Part shown: positions 1-7,982 of the stretch, in pieces
Position numbering within the stretch: the first letter of the stretch is position 1
Layout of the letters: each line of letters opens with the position of its first letter
DNA from: DASRFA01 sp035651755
GTDB lineage: Bacteria > Desulfobacterota > Binatia > UBA12015
Direction: 5' to 3'
Assembly (NCBI GenBank): GCA_035651755.1
Contig: DASRFA010000041.1
Location: 51,765-115,764, forward strand
DNA: 64,000 bases
Notes under the pieces: generated by a model
The model's database searches: none
What the model was told of the DNA's origin: nothing
The model's input: the letters and a program-made list of their open reading frames with translations, nothing else
Made by a program: the position numbers and the translations under genes

Positions 1-1427
1 GTCGCGAGGACGTACGCGGTCGCGAGCGGCCGGAAGAGCGCACCCGGCACCCCGCTCAGGAGGAACACGGGGACGAAGACGAGCGCGACGATCAGGGTCG
101 CGTAGACGACGGCGCTCCGCACCTCGACGAGCGCGGCCACGACGACGCGATCGCCGTCGCTTCCGGGCGGAGCGCCGCGCAGGCGGCGCCAGGCGTTCTC
201 GACGTCGATGATCGCGTCGTCGACGACCTCGCCGACCGCGATCGCGAGGCCGCCGAGCACCATGACGTTGATCGTCGCGCCGAGCGCGCGCAGGAGCGCG
301 ACCGCCGACAGCAGGGAGAGCGGCATGGCGACCACGCTCACGAGCGCCGCGCGCGCGTCGCCCAGGAAGAGGAGGAGGACGATCGTCACGAGCACCGCGC
401 CGACGAGGAGTGCCCGCGAGAGGTTCCCGATCGCGTGCTCGATGAAGCTCGCCTGCCGCACCATCGCGGGCTCGACCCGCACCGCCGGCGGGAGCGCATG
501 GCGCGCGGCCGCGAGGGCGGCCTCGAGCTCGCGCGTCAAGCGAATCACGTCGACGTCCGGCTGGCGGATCACCCGGAGGACGACGCCGGGATCGCCGTTC
601 ACGCGCGCGTCGCCGACGGCCTGCGCCGGCGCCTCCTCGACCGACGCGACGGAGTCGAGCGCGACCGGGGGCCGCGCCGTCGCGACCACCGGCGCCACCG
701 CATAGTCGCCCGGGCCGCGCGGCCGTCCCGCGACCCAGACCGGCAGCCTCTGGCCGGAGCGATCGACGAACCCCGATCCCGCCGAGGCATCCGCGCCCTG
801 GACGGCGGCGACGACGTCGTCCAGCGTCGCGCCGTGCGCCCACAGGCGCTCGGGCGTCGCCGTCACCGCGACCTCGCGCACGTCGCCGCCGTAGACCAGG
901 ACGTCCGCCACCCCGACGACCGCGAGCAGCCGCGGTCGCAGCATCCACTGCGCGAGGTCGCGGAGGTCGAAGGGCGAGAGGGTGCGATCCCCGCGGAGGC
1001 CGATCGTGAGGACCGTCGTGAGAGCGGCGGCGACCGGCGCGACCGCGGGTCGCGCTTCGGGCGGCAGCTGCTCGGCCGCGAGCGGCAGGCGCTCGGCGAC
1101 CCACTGGCGCGCGCGATAAGGGTCGACCCCGTACTCGAACTGCACCGACAGGACGGACAGCCCGGGCGTCGACGTCGAGCGCATGCTCTCGACCCCGGGA
1201 AGGGCCGCGAGCGCCTGCTCGAGCGGCGTCGTGACGAGCGCCTCGACGTCTGCCGTGCCGAGCCCGATCGCCTCGGTCTGGACGTCGACGATCGGCGGCG
1301 CGAACTCGGGAAAGACGTCGAGCGGCGCCCGCAGCGCCGCGGCGATCGCGCCCGCGGAGAGGACGAGCGCCGAGAGGACGACGAGGAGCCGGTGGGCGAC
1401 CGACCAGGCGATCAGCGGGTTCACCAT
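1..1427 (-). CDS. CzcA/CusA-like heavy-metal RND efflux pump (N-terminal part, runs off the left edge)
   Basis: This is the inner-membrane proton-driven pump of a tripartite metal exporter. About 475 of the roughly 1000 residues usual for the family are in the window. The N-terminus has a first membrane helix, then DVFPEFAPP and an evenly spaced PLEQALAALPGVESM block typical of HME-RND proteins. Further on, GEVVDDAIIDVENAWRRLR is the conserved TM4 region that carries the proton-relay acidic residues, and LSGVPGALFRPLA follows near the window edge. The ATG at 1427 lies 10 nt after the adaptor stop, so it is the distal gene of the RR-HK-OMF-adaptor-pump operon. The metal cannot be told from this part; Cu/Ag or Co/Zn/Cd are the family choices. 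Confidence 0.9.
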   Translation of the reverse strand, partial: MVNPLIAWSVAHRLLVVLSALVLSAGAIAAALRAPLDVFPEFAPPIVDVQTEAIGLGTADVEALVTTPLEQALAALPGVESMRSTSTPGLSVLSVQFEYGVDPYRARQWVAERLPLAAEQLPPEARPAVAPVAAALTTVLTIGLRGDRTLSPFDLRDLAQWMLRPRLLAVVGVADVLVYGGDVREVAVTATPERLWAHGATLDDVVAAVQGADASAGSGFVDRSGQRLPVWVAGRPRGPGDYAVAPVVATARPPVALDSVASVEEAPAQAVGDARVNGDPGVVLRVIRQPDVDVIRLTRELEAALAAARHALPPAVRVEPAMVRQASFIEHAIGNLSRALLVGAVLVTIVLLLFLGDARAALVSVVAMPLSLLSAVALLRALGATINVMVLGGLAIAVGEVVDDAIIDVENAWRRLRGAPPGSDGDRVVVAALVEVRSAVVYATLIVALVFVPVFLLSGVPGALFRPLATAYVLA

Positions 1428-1437
1428 CGCGGCGCGC

Positions 1438-2349
1438 TCACTCGTCTCCCTCACCGGCGGCGGGCAGGCGCTCGGCCGAGAGCAGGCTCGCGGCCCCGCG
1501 CGCGACGACGCGCGCTCCGGCAGCGAGGCCGCGTGCGACCTCGACGCGGTCGCCGTCGCCGGCGCCGATCTCGACACGCTGCGCGGCGAAGCCTCCGCCC
1601 TCGCCCGCGACGAAGACGACGCTCGCGTCGCCGTCGACGACGACCGCCGAGCGCGGCACGACGACCGCGCGACGCGGCGCCGATCGGATGTGGACCCGTC
1701 CGGTCATTCCAGGACGAAGGCGCCGATCGGGATCGGAGAGACGCACCGCGACCGGCGCGAGCCGCGACGCGGCGTCGACGTAGCCCGCCTCGACCGCGAC
1801 CATCCCGGCGAAGGAGTCGGACGGAAACGCATCCGCAGCGAAGTCGACCTCACTTCCCGCGCCGCAGCGGGCCACGTCGCTCTGCACGACCTGCGCGATC
1901 ATCCACGACTCGCCGGCGCGAAGCGGCTCCCTCGCCGCGCCGCCGCCGAGCGCCGCATGCGCGGCGCGCGCGCGCTCGACCGCCGCGGTCGCGGCCGTCT
2001 CCTCGGCGACCGCGGCTTCGAGCTCCTTCCGAGGCGCGATCGCCTCCCGGACGAGCGGCCGGAGGCGCGCCACCTGCTCGGACGCCGCCTGCCGTCGCGC
2101 CTCCGCCTCGGCGACGAGCGCGCGCGTGTCGCGCGCCTCGGGTAGCTCGACGTCGGCGGCGACGGCGCCGGCGGCGCGCACCTCGTCGCGAACGGTCGCT
2201 TCCTCCGCGAGCGCGGTCTCGAGCCCCGGGACGGACTTCGCCGCCTCGTCGCGCTCGGGCTCGGGGGCGCTCGGCCGCGAGCACGCGACGCCGACCGCGC
2301 ACGCGATCAGCGCGATGCCCAACGGGGATCGCGGCGCGCGCGCTCTCAA
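1438..2349 (-). CDS. RND periplasmic adaptor (membrane fusion) lipoprotein, short form
   Basis: Probable HlyD/CzcB-type adaptor linking the pump to the outer-membrane channel. The 303-residue protein starts at a TTG whose TTGA overlaps the stop of the upstream outer-membrane gene. The start region gives a short lipoprotein signal with lipobox GVAC at about residue 24. A coiled-coil helical hairpin spans about residues 60-130. The barrel and membrane-proximal parts follow, with LRPGMTGRVHI near 210 and VVPRSAVVVDGD near 230, both typical of the family. Adaptors are usually 370-420 residues. Here the two half-lipoyl segments that flank the hairpin are hard to find, so the protein looks trimmed. 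The start codon is the least certain part. Confidence 0.78.
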   Translation of the reverse strand: MRARAPRSPLGIALIACAVGVACSRPSAPEPERDEAAKSVPGLETALAEEATVRDEVRAAGAVAADVELPEARDTRALVAEAEARRQAASEQVARLRPLVREAIAPRKELEAAVAEETAATAAVERARAAHAALGGGAAREPLRAGESWMIAQVVQSDVARCGAGSEVDFAADAFPSDSFAGMVAVEAGYVDAASRLAPVAVRLSDPDRRLRPGMTGRVHIRSAPRRAVVVPRSAVVVDGDASVVFVAGEGGGFAAQRVEIGAGDGDRVEVARGLAAGARVVARGAASLLSAERLPAAGEGDE

Positions 2350-3605
2350 AACGGGTCTCCGCCGACGGCCTCGATCACGTCGGCTCGCGCCTCCTCGAGG
2401 TCGAGCCATGCCGAGATCGCAGCGGATCGGAGCTGCACGACGCGATCGCGCTGCGCGAGCGCCTCCGTCAAGCCGGAGTACCCGGCTCCGTAGGCGCGCT
2501 CGATCAGGCGGTCTGCCGCGTCGGCTCCCGGAAGACCCTCGCGCCGGAAGCGCCCCCACGCGAGCGCGGCGGCGCGGTGGCGTGCCGCCGCGAGCCGGAC
2601 CTCGCGCGGAATGGCGCGCATCAGGCGGTCGATCTCGACGCCCGCTCCGGACGCCGACGCGCGAAGCGCCGTCTCCGTCCCCTGCTCGCGGTTCCAGACC
2701 GGGAGCGGGATCGCGACCTCTCCCCCGACGACCGTCTCGTCGAGCAGCTCGTTGCGATAGTAGCCGCGCACGACGGGGTTCGGGATCTCGCCGTGGCGCT
2801 TGACGTACGCGGCCTCGCCCTCGAGCCGCGCGCGCTCGGCGCGCGCGGCAGCGAGGTCGGGGCGCGACGCGAGCGCGCGCTCGACGAGCGCTTGGTCGTC
2901 CGGAAGCGGTGCCGCGTCGCCTCCGTCGCCGCCGTCGGCGGCCGTCACGGTCTCGGAGTCGGGGGCGCCGATCGCCAGCGCCAGGCGATCGATCGCGCGC
3001 TCGCGCTCGATCCCGGCCGCGGCGCGCGCCTGCTCCGAGCGCGTCGCCTCGAGCGCCGCGAGCTGCGCGTCGAGCGCGGTCGCGTCGCCGGCTCGCTCGC
3101 GCCGGCCGGTCGCCTCCGCGAGACGGCGCGACGCCTCGGCCGTCATGCTCGCGAGGTGCTCGCGCCGCTCGGCGGCGACGGCCGCCGCGAAAGCGCGGCG
3201 GACGTCGGCGAGGACCCGTCGCCGGCGATCCGCGAGCACGAGCCGCGCGTGCTCGACGTCGCGGTCGGCCGCCGCGACCCGCAGCGCGCGCTGGCCTCCG
3301 ATCTCGATCTCCTGCGCCAGCGAGAACATACGATCGATCTGCTCCTCCCCGCCCGGCGCGCCGTGGTGCGCGGCCTCGGCGGTCAGCACCGGGTTCGCGA
3401 CGTACAGGCCCGCTTGCTGCGCGCGGCCGCGCGCCGCATCGACATCGGCTTGCGCCGCGCGGATCTCCGGGCTCGCGCCGAGCGCGCGCTCGAGCGCCTC
3501 CTCGAGGCGGAGGTCGCTCGCCGCCGCGCCCGACGCCGCCGGCACGGCGGCGAGCCACGCCGCCGCGACGGCCGCGATCCACGCGCGCCGCGCCATTCGG
3601 TCCAT
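2346..3605 (-). CDS. Outer-membrane efflux protein (TolC/CzcC family)
   Basis: This is the outer-membrane channel of the metal exporter, 419 residues. It has a signal peptide (about residues 1-28, cleavage near AASG/AAA) followed by two OEP repeats that begin LRLEEALERALGASPEIRAA and DDQALVERALASRPDLAAAR. Each repeat is followed by long Ala/Arg-rich helices with heptad character. The block GGEVAIPLPVWNREQG is the conserved mid-repeat strand and turn of CzcC-like proteins. It lies 54 nt downstream of the histidine kinase stop and overlaps the adaptor by 4 nt, so the genes should be co-transcribed. Nothing appears broken. Confidence 0.9.
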   Translation of the reverse strand: MDRMARRAWIAAVAAAWLAAVPAASGAAASDLRLEEALERALGASPEIRAAQADVDAARGRAQQAGLYVANPVLTAEAAHHGAPGGEEQIDRMFSLAQEIEIGGQRALRVAAADRDVEHARLVLADRRRRVLADVRRAFAAAVAAERREHLASMTAEASRRLAEATGRRERAGDATALDAQLAALEATRSEQARAAAGIERERAIDRLALAIGAPDSETVTAADGGDGGDAAPLPDDQALVERALASRPDLAAARAERARLEGEAAYVKRHGEIPNPVVRGYYRNELLDETVVGGEVAIPLPVWNREQGTETALRASASGAGVEIDRLMRAIPREVRLAAARHRAAALAWGRFRREGLPGADAADRLIERAYGAGYSGLTEALAQRDRVVQLRSAAISAWLDLEEARADVIEAVGGDPF

Positions 3606-3659
3606 CTAGCGCGCCGATCGTGACGCCAACGTGAAGCCGCGCGGGGGTGCGGAGACCCT

Positions 3660-5027
3660 TTAGGGGCGCGTTTGAGAGTCGATCGGCAGACGGAGAACGG
3701 CCGTCGTTCCACGGCCGGGCTCGCTCCGGAGGTCCAGGTCTCCGCGGTGCTGGATGGCAATCTCGCGGGCGATCGCGAGACCGAGGCCGCTCCCGGCCGC
3801 GGCGGTCGGGCCGCGACGGAACGGCTCGAAGACCTGCGCCAGATCGCCGTCGGCGATGCCGCGACCCTCGTCGCGCACCGCGACGGTCGCCCAGCCGCTC
3901 GACCGTCGAACCGTCAGCTCCACGGGAGCGTCGTGCGGGTTGTGGCGGAAGGCGTTGTCGAGGAGATTCAGGAGCGCGCGCTTCAGGAGCAGCTCGGATC
4001 CGACGACCTCCACCGGCTCGGGCGCGTCGATCGTGAAGCGACGGCCGTCCTCGTGCGCGACGGGCTGGAGGAACTCGAACGTCTCGCGCGCGAGGGCGTC
4101 GAGCCGCACGATCGCATCGGGCGGCGCCGCGGGTCCGCTCTCGACCGCGCTCAGCGTGAGGAGGTCCTCGGCGAGCCGGCCGAGCCGATCGGCCTGCTCG
4201 ACCGCGTCGATGACCGCATCGCGCAGGCGGTCCGGAGACTGCGGGCCGGCGAGCGACGACTCGAGATGCGCCCGCAGCGCCGCGACCGGCGTCCGGAGCT
4301 CGTGCGCCGCGTCCGCCGTGAAGCGCCGGAGGTGCGACATCGCGGCGTCGAGGCGCGCGAGCAGGCGGTTCAGCACGGCGACGAGGCGGTTCGCCTCGGC
4401 CGTACGGCGCTCCTCCAGGCGGCGGTCGAGGGACCCGGCTTCGATCGTCTCGAGCTCGCGCGCCAGGCGCTCGAGGTCGCGCGTCGCCCGCGTCGTGATG
4501 CGCCACGAGAGGGCCCCGAGCGCGAGCACGATCGCGACGGCGAAGACGGCGATTGCCCTGCGCAAGCGGGCGAGCGTTCGCAGCTGCCGGCTCGCGTCGA
4601 CGCCGACCTCCACCGTGTCGCCGGGCTCCGTCGTAAAGCGGACGACGCGAAAGGCCGAGTCGCCGTCGCGGATCGTCTGCGCAACGTTGCCGGGCGAAGG
4701 CTCATGAGCGGCCGCGATCCGCGGGACCACGGCGCCGGATTCCGCGATGACGCGGCCGTCGCCGGCGACGATGCGCGCGAACTTTCCGGGACCCAGGTCG
4801 GTCTCGCCGGCAATCGACGCGGCGACCTCCGCGGCGCGCGCCTCGCCTTCCGCGGCGCGCGCCCGCGCGATCGCGTCGGCCTCCTCGCCGAGCGCGCCGT
4901 CGAGCGGCGACCACACGACCCCGCCGACGGCGACCCAGAGGATCGCCGCGGCGAGGAAGATGACTGCGGCGGTGAGGCCGGTGAACGTGACGATGAGACG
5001 GCGGCGGAGGCTCGCGCCCGGCATCAT
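3660..5027 (-). CDS. Sensor histidine kinase of the metal-efflux operon
   Basis: Membrane sensor kinase of the CusS/QseC type, 455 residues. Helices at about 10-37 and 157-177 flank a periplasmic sensor of about 120 residues, followed by HAMP (about 178-230). The phospho-acceptor is His242 in AHELRTPVAALRAH. The N-box NLLDNAFRHNP, G1 DEGRGI and G2 GSGLGLAIA of the ATPase domain are all intact. Its ATG overlaps the response-regulator stop by 4 nt, so the pair is translationally coupled. Its place ahead of the efflux genes suggests it senses periplasmic metal and induces them. The ligand is inferred from context only. Confidence 0.93.
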   Translation of the reverse strand: MMPGASLRRRLIVTFTGLTAAVIFLAAAILWVAVGGVVWSPLDGALGEEADAIARARAAEGEARAAEVAASIAGETDLGPGKFARIVAGDGRVIAESGAVVPRIAAAHEPSPGNVAQTIRDGDSAFRVVRFTTEPGDTVEVGVDASRQLRTLARLRRAIAVFAVAIVLALGALSWRITTRATRDLERLARELETIEAGSLDRRLEERRTAEANRLVAVLNRLLARLDAAMSHLRRFTADAAHELRTPVAALRAHLESSLAGPQSPDRLRDAVIDAVEQADRLGRLAEDLLTLSAVESGPAAPPDAIVRLDALARETFEFLQPVAHEDGRRFTIDAPEPVEVVGSELLLKRALLNLLDNAFRHNPHDAPVELTVRRSSGWATVAVRDEGRGIADGDLAQVFEPFRRGPTAAAGSGLGLAIAREIAIQHRGDLDLRSEPGRGTTAVLRLPIDSQTRP

Positions 5028-5698
5028 CGGGGATCGCGCGACAGGACGAAGCCAGCGCCGCGCAGCGTGTGCAGGAGCGGCCGGCCGGCATCGTCGAGCT
5101 TCCGTCGGAGGCGGCTCACGTGCACGTCGACGAGGTTCGAGAGCCCTTCGTAGCCCTCGTCCCAGCAGCGCTCGAGGATCATCGTGCGCGTCACCAGCCG
5201 CTCGGGATGGCGGAGGAAGAGCTCGAGGATGGCGAACTCCTTGGGCGTGAGCGCGATCGCCCGCTCGCCGCGGCGCGCCGCGAACGCGCTCCGGTCGAGC
5301 TCGACGTCGGCGTAGCGGAGCACGGTGGGCGCGGAGACCGGCGGCCGCCGAAGGAGCGCCCGGAGGCGCGCCTCGAGCTCCGCGAACGCGAACGGCTTCG
5401 CGACGTAGTCGTCCGCTCCCGCGTCGAGGCCGGTGACGCGATCCGTGGTCGTCCCGCGCGCCGTGAGGACGAGCACGGGGACGTGCGGCTCGCGGGCGCG
5501 GAGGCGTGCGAGCAAGTCGAGCCCGTCGACGTCGGGCAATCCCAGGTCGAGGATCACGAGGTCGTACGTATTCCGTGCGGCGAGGCTCTGCGCGTCGGCG
5601 CCGGTACGGGCCGAATCGACGGCGAACCCGCTCCCGGCGAGCCCCTTCGAGAGGGCGCCGGCGAGGGCACCGTCGTCTTCGATCAGAAGGAGCCGCAT
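5024..5698 (-). CDS. OmpR-family response regulator
   Basis: DNA-binding partner of the adjacent kinase, 224 residues. The receiver domain has the acidic pair at 8-9, phospho-acceptor Asp51 in VILDLGLPDVDG, the Thr of VLTARG and the Lys of YVAKPF. The C-terminal winged helix contains LTPKEFAILELFLRHPERLVTR and the recognition helix VDVHVSRLRRKL. The ATG at 5698 is chosen because MRLLLIEDD is the canonical start; the open frame upstream has no homology-like content. It is the first gene of the efflux operon, and the 160-nt gap to the divergent 5859 gene must hold its promoter. Confidence 0.95.
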   Translation of the reverse strand: MRLLLIEDDGALAGALSKGLAGSGFAVDSARTGADAQSLAARNTYDLVILDLGLPDVDGLDLLARLRAREPHVPVLVLTARGTTTDRVTGLDAGADDYVAKPFAFAELEARLRALLRRPPVSAPTVLRYADVELDRSAFAARRGERAIALTPKEFAILELFLRHPERLVTRTMILERCWDEGYEGLSNLVDVHVSRLRRKLDDAGRPLLHTLRGAGFVLSRDPR

Positions 5699-5858
5699 CG
5701 CGCGTCGCTCGGGTTGTACCGATGGCGCGGCCCGAGCCGCCACCGCAAGCGTCGAGCCGGCGATCGGTTGCGCGTCGGGCTCGATGCGCTCATCGTGAAA
5801 ATCGTCCGGCCGACGACACCCGATCTGCCACGACCGCCAAGCCGCCGAGGAGGACGCG

Positions 5859-6716
5859 ATGTTCGGTGTCCGCTGCGGGCTTTCGCTAGAGGTCGCCCTG
5901 GCTGCGGTGCTCCTGGTCGGCTGCTCGAAGGGTTGGGTGCGCCGCAAGGAAACGAGCGTCGGCGCCTCGGGCGACGCTTCGTTCCTGTACGGAGACCTCG
6001 ACGGCTTTCTGCAGATTCCCCGCGGCGGGCAGCCGGGGACCACGAGCTCGAAACGCCCGACGTTCGACGAGCTCGGCTTCGGATCGGTTCCGATGGCCGA
6101 CGTTTCGGTCGCGGGGCACCTCGCAGAGCACGAGCTCTACGGCGGCGCGCGCATCATCGATTCCTCCGCGCAAGCCACGCTCGGCCAGACGCTGACCAGC
6201 CACGGGACGATCTATCCGGGAGGCTCGCAGGTCGGCTCGAGCGCGCAGCTCAACTGGTATCGCGTCGGCTACCGGTACCGGCTCGGCTTTCGCGGCGACG
6301 ACGGCAGGATCTTCGACCTGACACCCGGCGTCGAGCTCGCGCTGCTGAGCTTCGCCTACGACCTGCATGGGCCCGACGATCTAGCGTCGAGCCGGAGCTT
6401 CTCGAAGGGCACCGTGCGCATGGGCGTGGGATCGAGCCTCGATCTGGGCCTGGGCTTGTCCGTGGCGGGCAATCTTTCGGGGTCGTTGCCGGTCGCCAGC
6501 ATGCCGTCGATCTTCTCGGTCTCCTCGACGCTGAACTATCGCTTCTGGAGCCAAGGGACGTGTGAGGCGCGCGCGTCGCTCGGCGTCGCTTACGACCAGG
6601 TCGGCTATCGCGATCGCCAGCAAGTTCCGAACGACATCGACGCCACGGTGGGACCGTCGCTCATGGTCGGGATCTCGGGCACGTGGTCGCCGTCGTGCGG
6701 GGGCGGCGCCGACTAG
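5859..6716 (+). CDS. Predicted outer-membrane beta-barrel lipoprotein, function unknown
   Basis: I do not recognise a named family. The 285-residue product begins with a hydrophobic signal ending in a lipobox-like LLVGC (Cys at about 22). The rest alternates short amphipathic strands rich in Gly, Ser, Tyr and Leu, for example LNWYRVGYRYRLGF and GSSLDLGLGLSVAGNLSG. It lacks long hydrophobic helices, as expected for an outer-membrane barrel. A strong GAGGAGG Shine-Dalgarno sits 6 nt before the ATG. It is divergent from the metal-responsive regulator, so it could share that control region, but no operator was seen. Confidence 0.7.
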   Translation: MFGVRCGLSLEVALAAVLLVGCSKGWVRRKETSVGASGDASFLYGDLDGFLQIPRGGQPGTTSSKRPTFDELGFGSVPMADVSVAGHLAEHELYGGARIIDSSAQATLGQTLTSHGTIYPGGSQVGSSAQLNWYRVGYRYRLGFRGDDGRIFDLTPGVELALLSFAYDLHGPDDLASSRSFSKGTVRMGVGSSLDLGLGLSVAGNLSGSLPVASMPSIFSVSSTLNYRFWSQGTCEARASLGVAYDQVGYRDRQQVPNDIDATVGPSLMVGISGTWSPSCGGGAD

Positions 6717-6830
6717 ACCGCGCGCCCGGCCGCCGCCGGCGCGAAGCGCGTGAATCGAACGCGCTCCCGCGACGTCAGACTGGCCGTGGGGTGCGGGCGG
6801 CGGGCTTCGGGCGCAGGGGATGAACGTGGA

Positions 6831-7967
6831 ATGACAACGAACCCCGGCGAGGCGGGCGCCCTCGCATCACGACGCTGGCGCCTCGGCAACGCCATCGGCC
6901 GCTTCGGACGAGAGGTGGTCACCCGGGTGCTCGAGCGATGGCTGCCCGCTCCGGAAGCCGCAACCCCCGAGCTTCTCGCCGGAGCGCAGCGCATCCTCCT
7001 GGTACGCACGAACTTCCGCCTGGGGAACACCGTCATGACGCTGCCGCTCGTGGCCGCGTTCCGCGCTCATTCGCCGGTGGCGCAGATCGACTTTCTCGCG
7101 TGCGACAAGACGATGTCGCTCGCCGTGCGGCTGCCCGTCGATCGCATCCACTCTCTGTCTCGGCGCTTCCTTCTCTTTCCGTGGCGATTCTTCGCGCTCG
7201 CCGCGGCGCTCCGTCGCGAGCACTACGACGTCGCCGTGGACTGCGGTTTCGGCTCCGTGTCGGCCGCCTTTCTGATGGCGCTCTCGGGCGCGAAGCACCG
7301 GATCGGCGGGACGGGCCGAGCCGACCGCCTGCTCACCGCAGCGGTCCCCAGGGCCGAAGCGGATCACGTGTACGACCGCGTCGTCGCACACGGCTGCGCC
7401 CTCGGCTTGACGTGCTCCGAGCTGCCCGAGCTCCGCGTCTGCGAGCTCGACCGCGCCGCGGCGGCGCGTCGGCTCGACGCGCTCGGGCTCATGCACGGCG
7501 AGTCGCCCGTGCCGTTCGTCGGCGTGTTCTTCGGCGGGCATCGCGACAAGAGGGGCTCGTGGGAAGACACAGTGCAGATCGTGCGCGACCTCGCGCAGAA
7601 CCGGTTGCGCGTGCTGGTCGTTCTCGGTCCGGATGAAGCGGACGTGATGGCGGAGGTGGAGCGGGATCTTCCGGACGGCGTCTCGCTGCTGCGGCCGCAG
7701 CCGCTCCCCGTGCTCGCTGCCATCTGGTCGCTCGCCCGGCTCGTCGTCGCGCCGGATTCGGGCCCCATGCATCTGGCGGTCGCAGTCGGGGCGCCGACGA
7801 TCGCGCTCCTACGCTCGCCGCGGTCCTGGCGCTTTCGACCGCGCGGCCCGCGGGATCTCGCGCTCGTGAGGCCGAGCCCGACGGAGGCCGCGGCGGCGAT
7901 CCTGCGCGCATGGTTCGCTCCGGAGGCGCCCGCGGTGCCGGGCCACCGCGTGAGCCTCGCGAGCTGA
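6831..7967 (+). CDS. Glycosyltransferase family 9 (heptosyltransferase-like)
   Basis: Predicted GT-B sugar transferase of the ADP-heptose:LPS heptosyltransferase family, 378 residues, acting on the cytoplasmic face during LPS core or related glycan assembly. The N-domain has ILLVRTNFRLGNTVMTLPL, the usual ILV-R-x2-x-LGD-like opening. The C-domain carries VVAPDSGPMHLAVAVGAPT, the family's donor-binding DSGPMH motif. An in-frame start at 6750 would add 27 Arg/Gly-rich residues. The ATG at 6831 is preferred because AGGGG lies about 11 nt upstream. The acceptor is unknown. The next gene is convergent and ends 15 nt away. Confidence 0.88.
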   Translation: MTTNPGEAGALASRRWRLGNAIGRFGREVVTRVLERWLPAPEAATPELLAGAQRILLVRTNFRLGNTVMTLPLVAAFRAHSPVAQIDFLACDKTMSLAVRLPVDRIHSLSRRFLLFPWRFFALAAALRREHYDVAVDCGFGSVSAAFLMALSGAKHRIGGTGRADRLLTAAVPRAEADHVYDRVVAHGCALGLTCSELPELRVCELDRAAAARRLDALGLMHGESPVPFVGVFFGGHRDKRGSWEDTVQIVRDLAQNRLRVLVVLGPDEADVMAEVERDLPDGVSLLRPQPLPVLAAIWSLARLVVAPDSGPMHLAVAVGAPTIALLRSPRSWRFRPRGPRDLALVRPSPTEAAAAILRAWFAPEAPAVPGHRVSLAS

Positions 7968-7982
7968 GGCGACGCCGCTTCG

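Noticed and set aside
435..3623. A 1062-codon plus-strand frame over the efflux operon
   Set aside because: Composition is Arg-rich low complexity with no domain; the minus strand holds intact RND, adaptor and outer-membrane genes.
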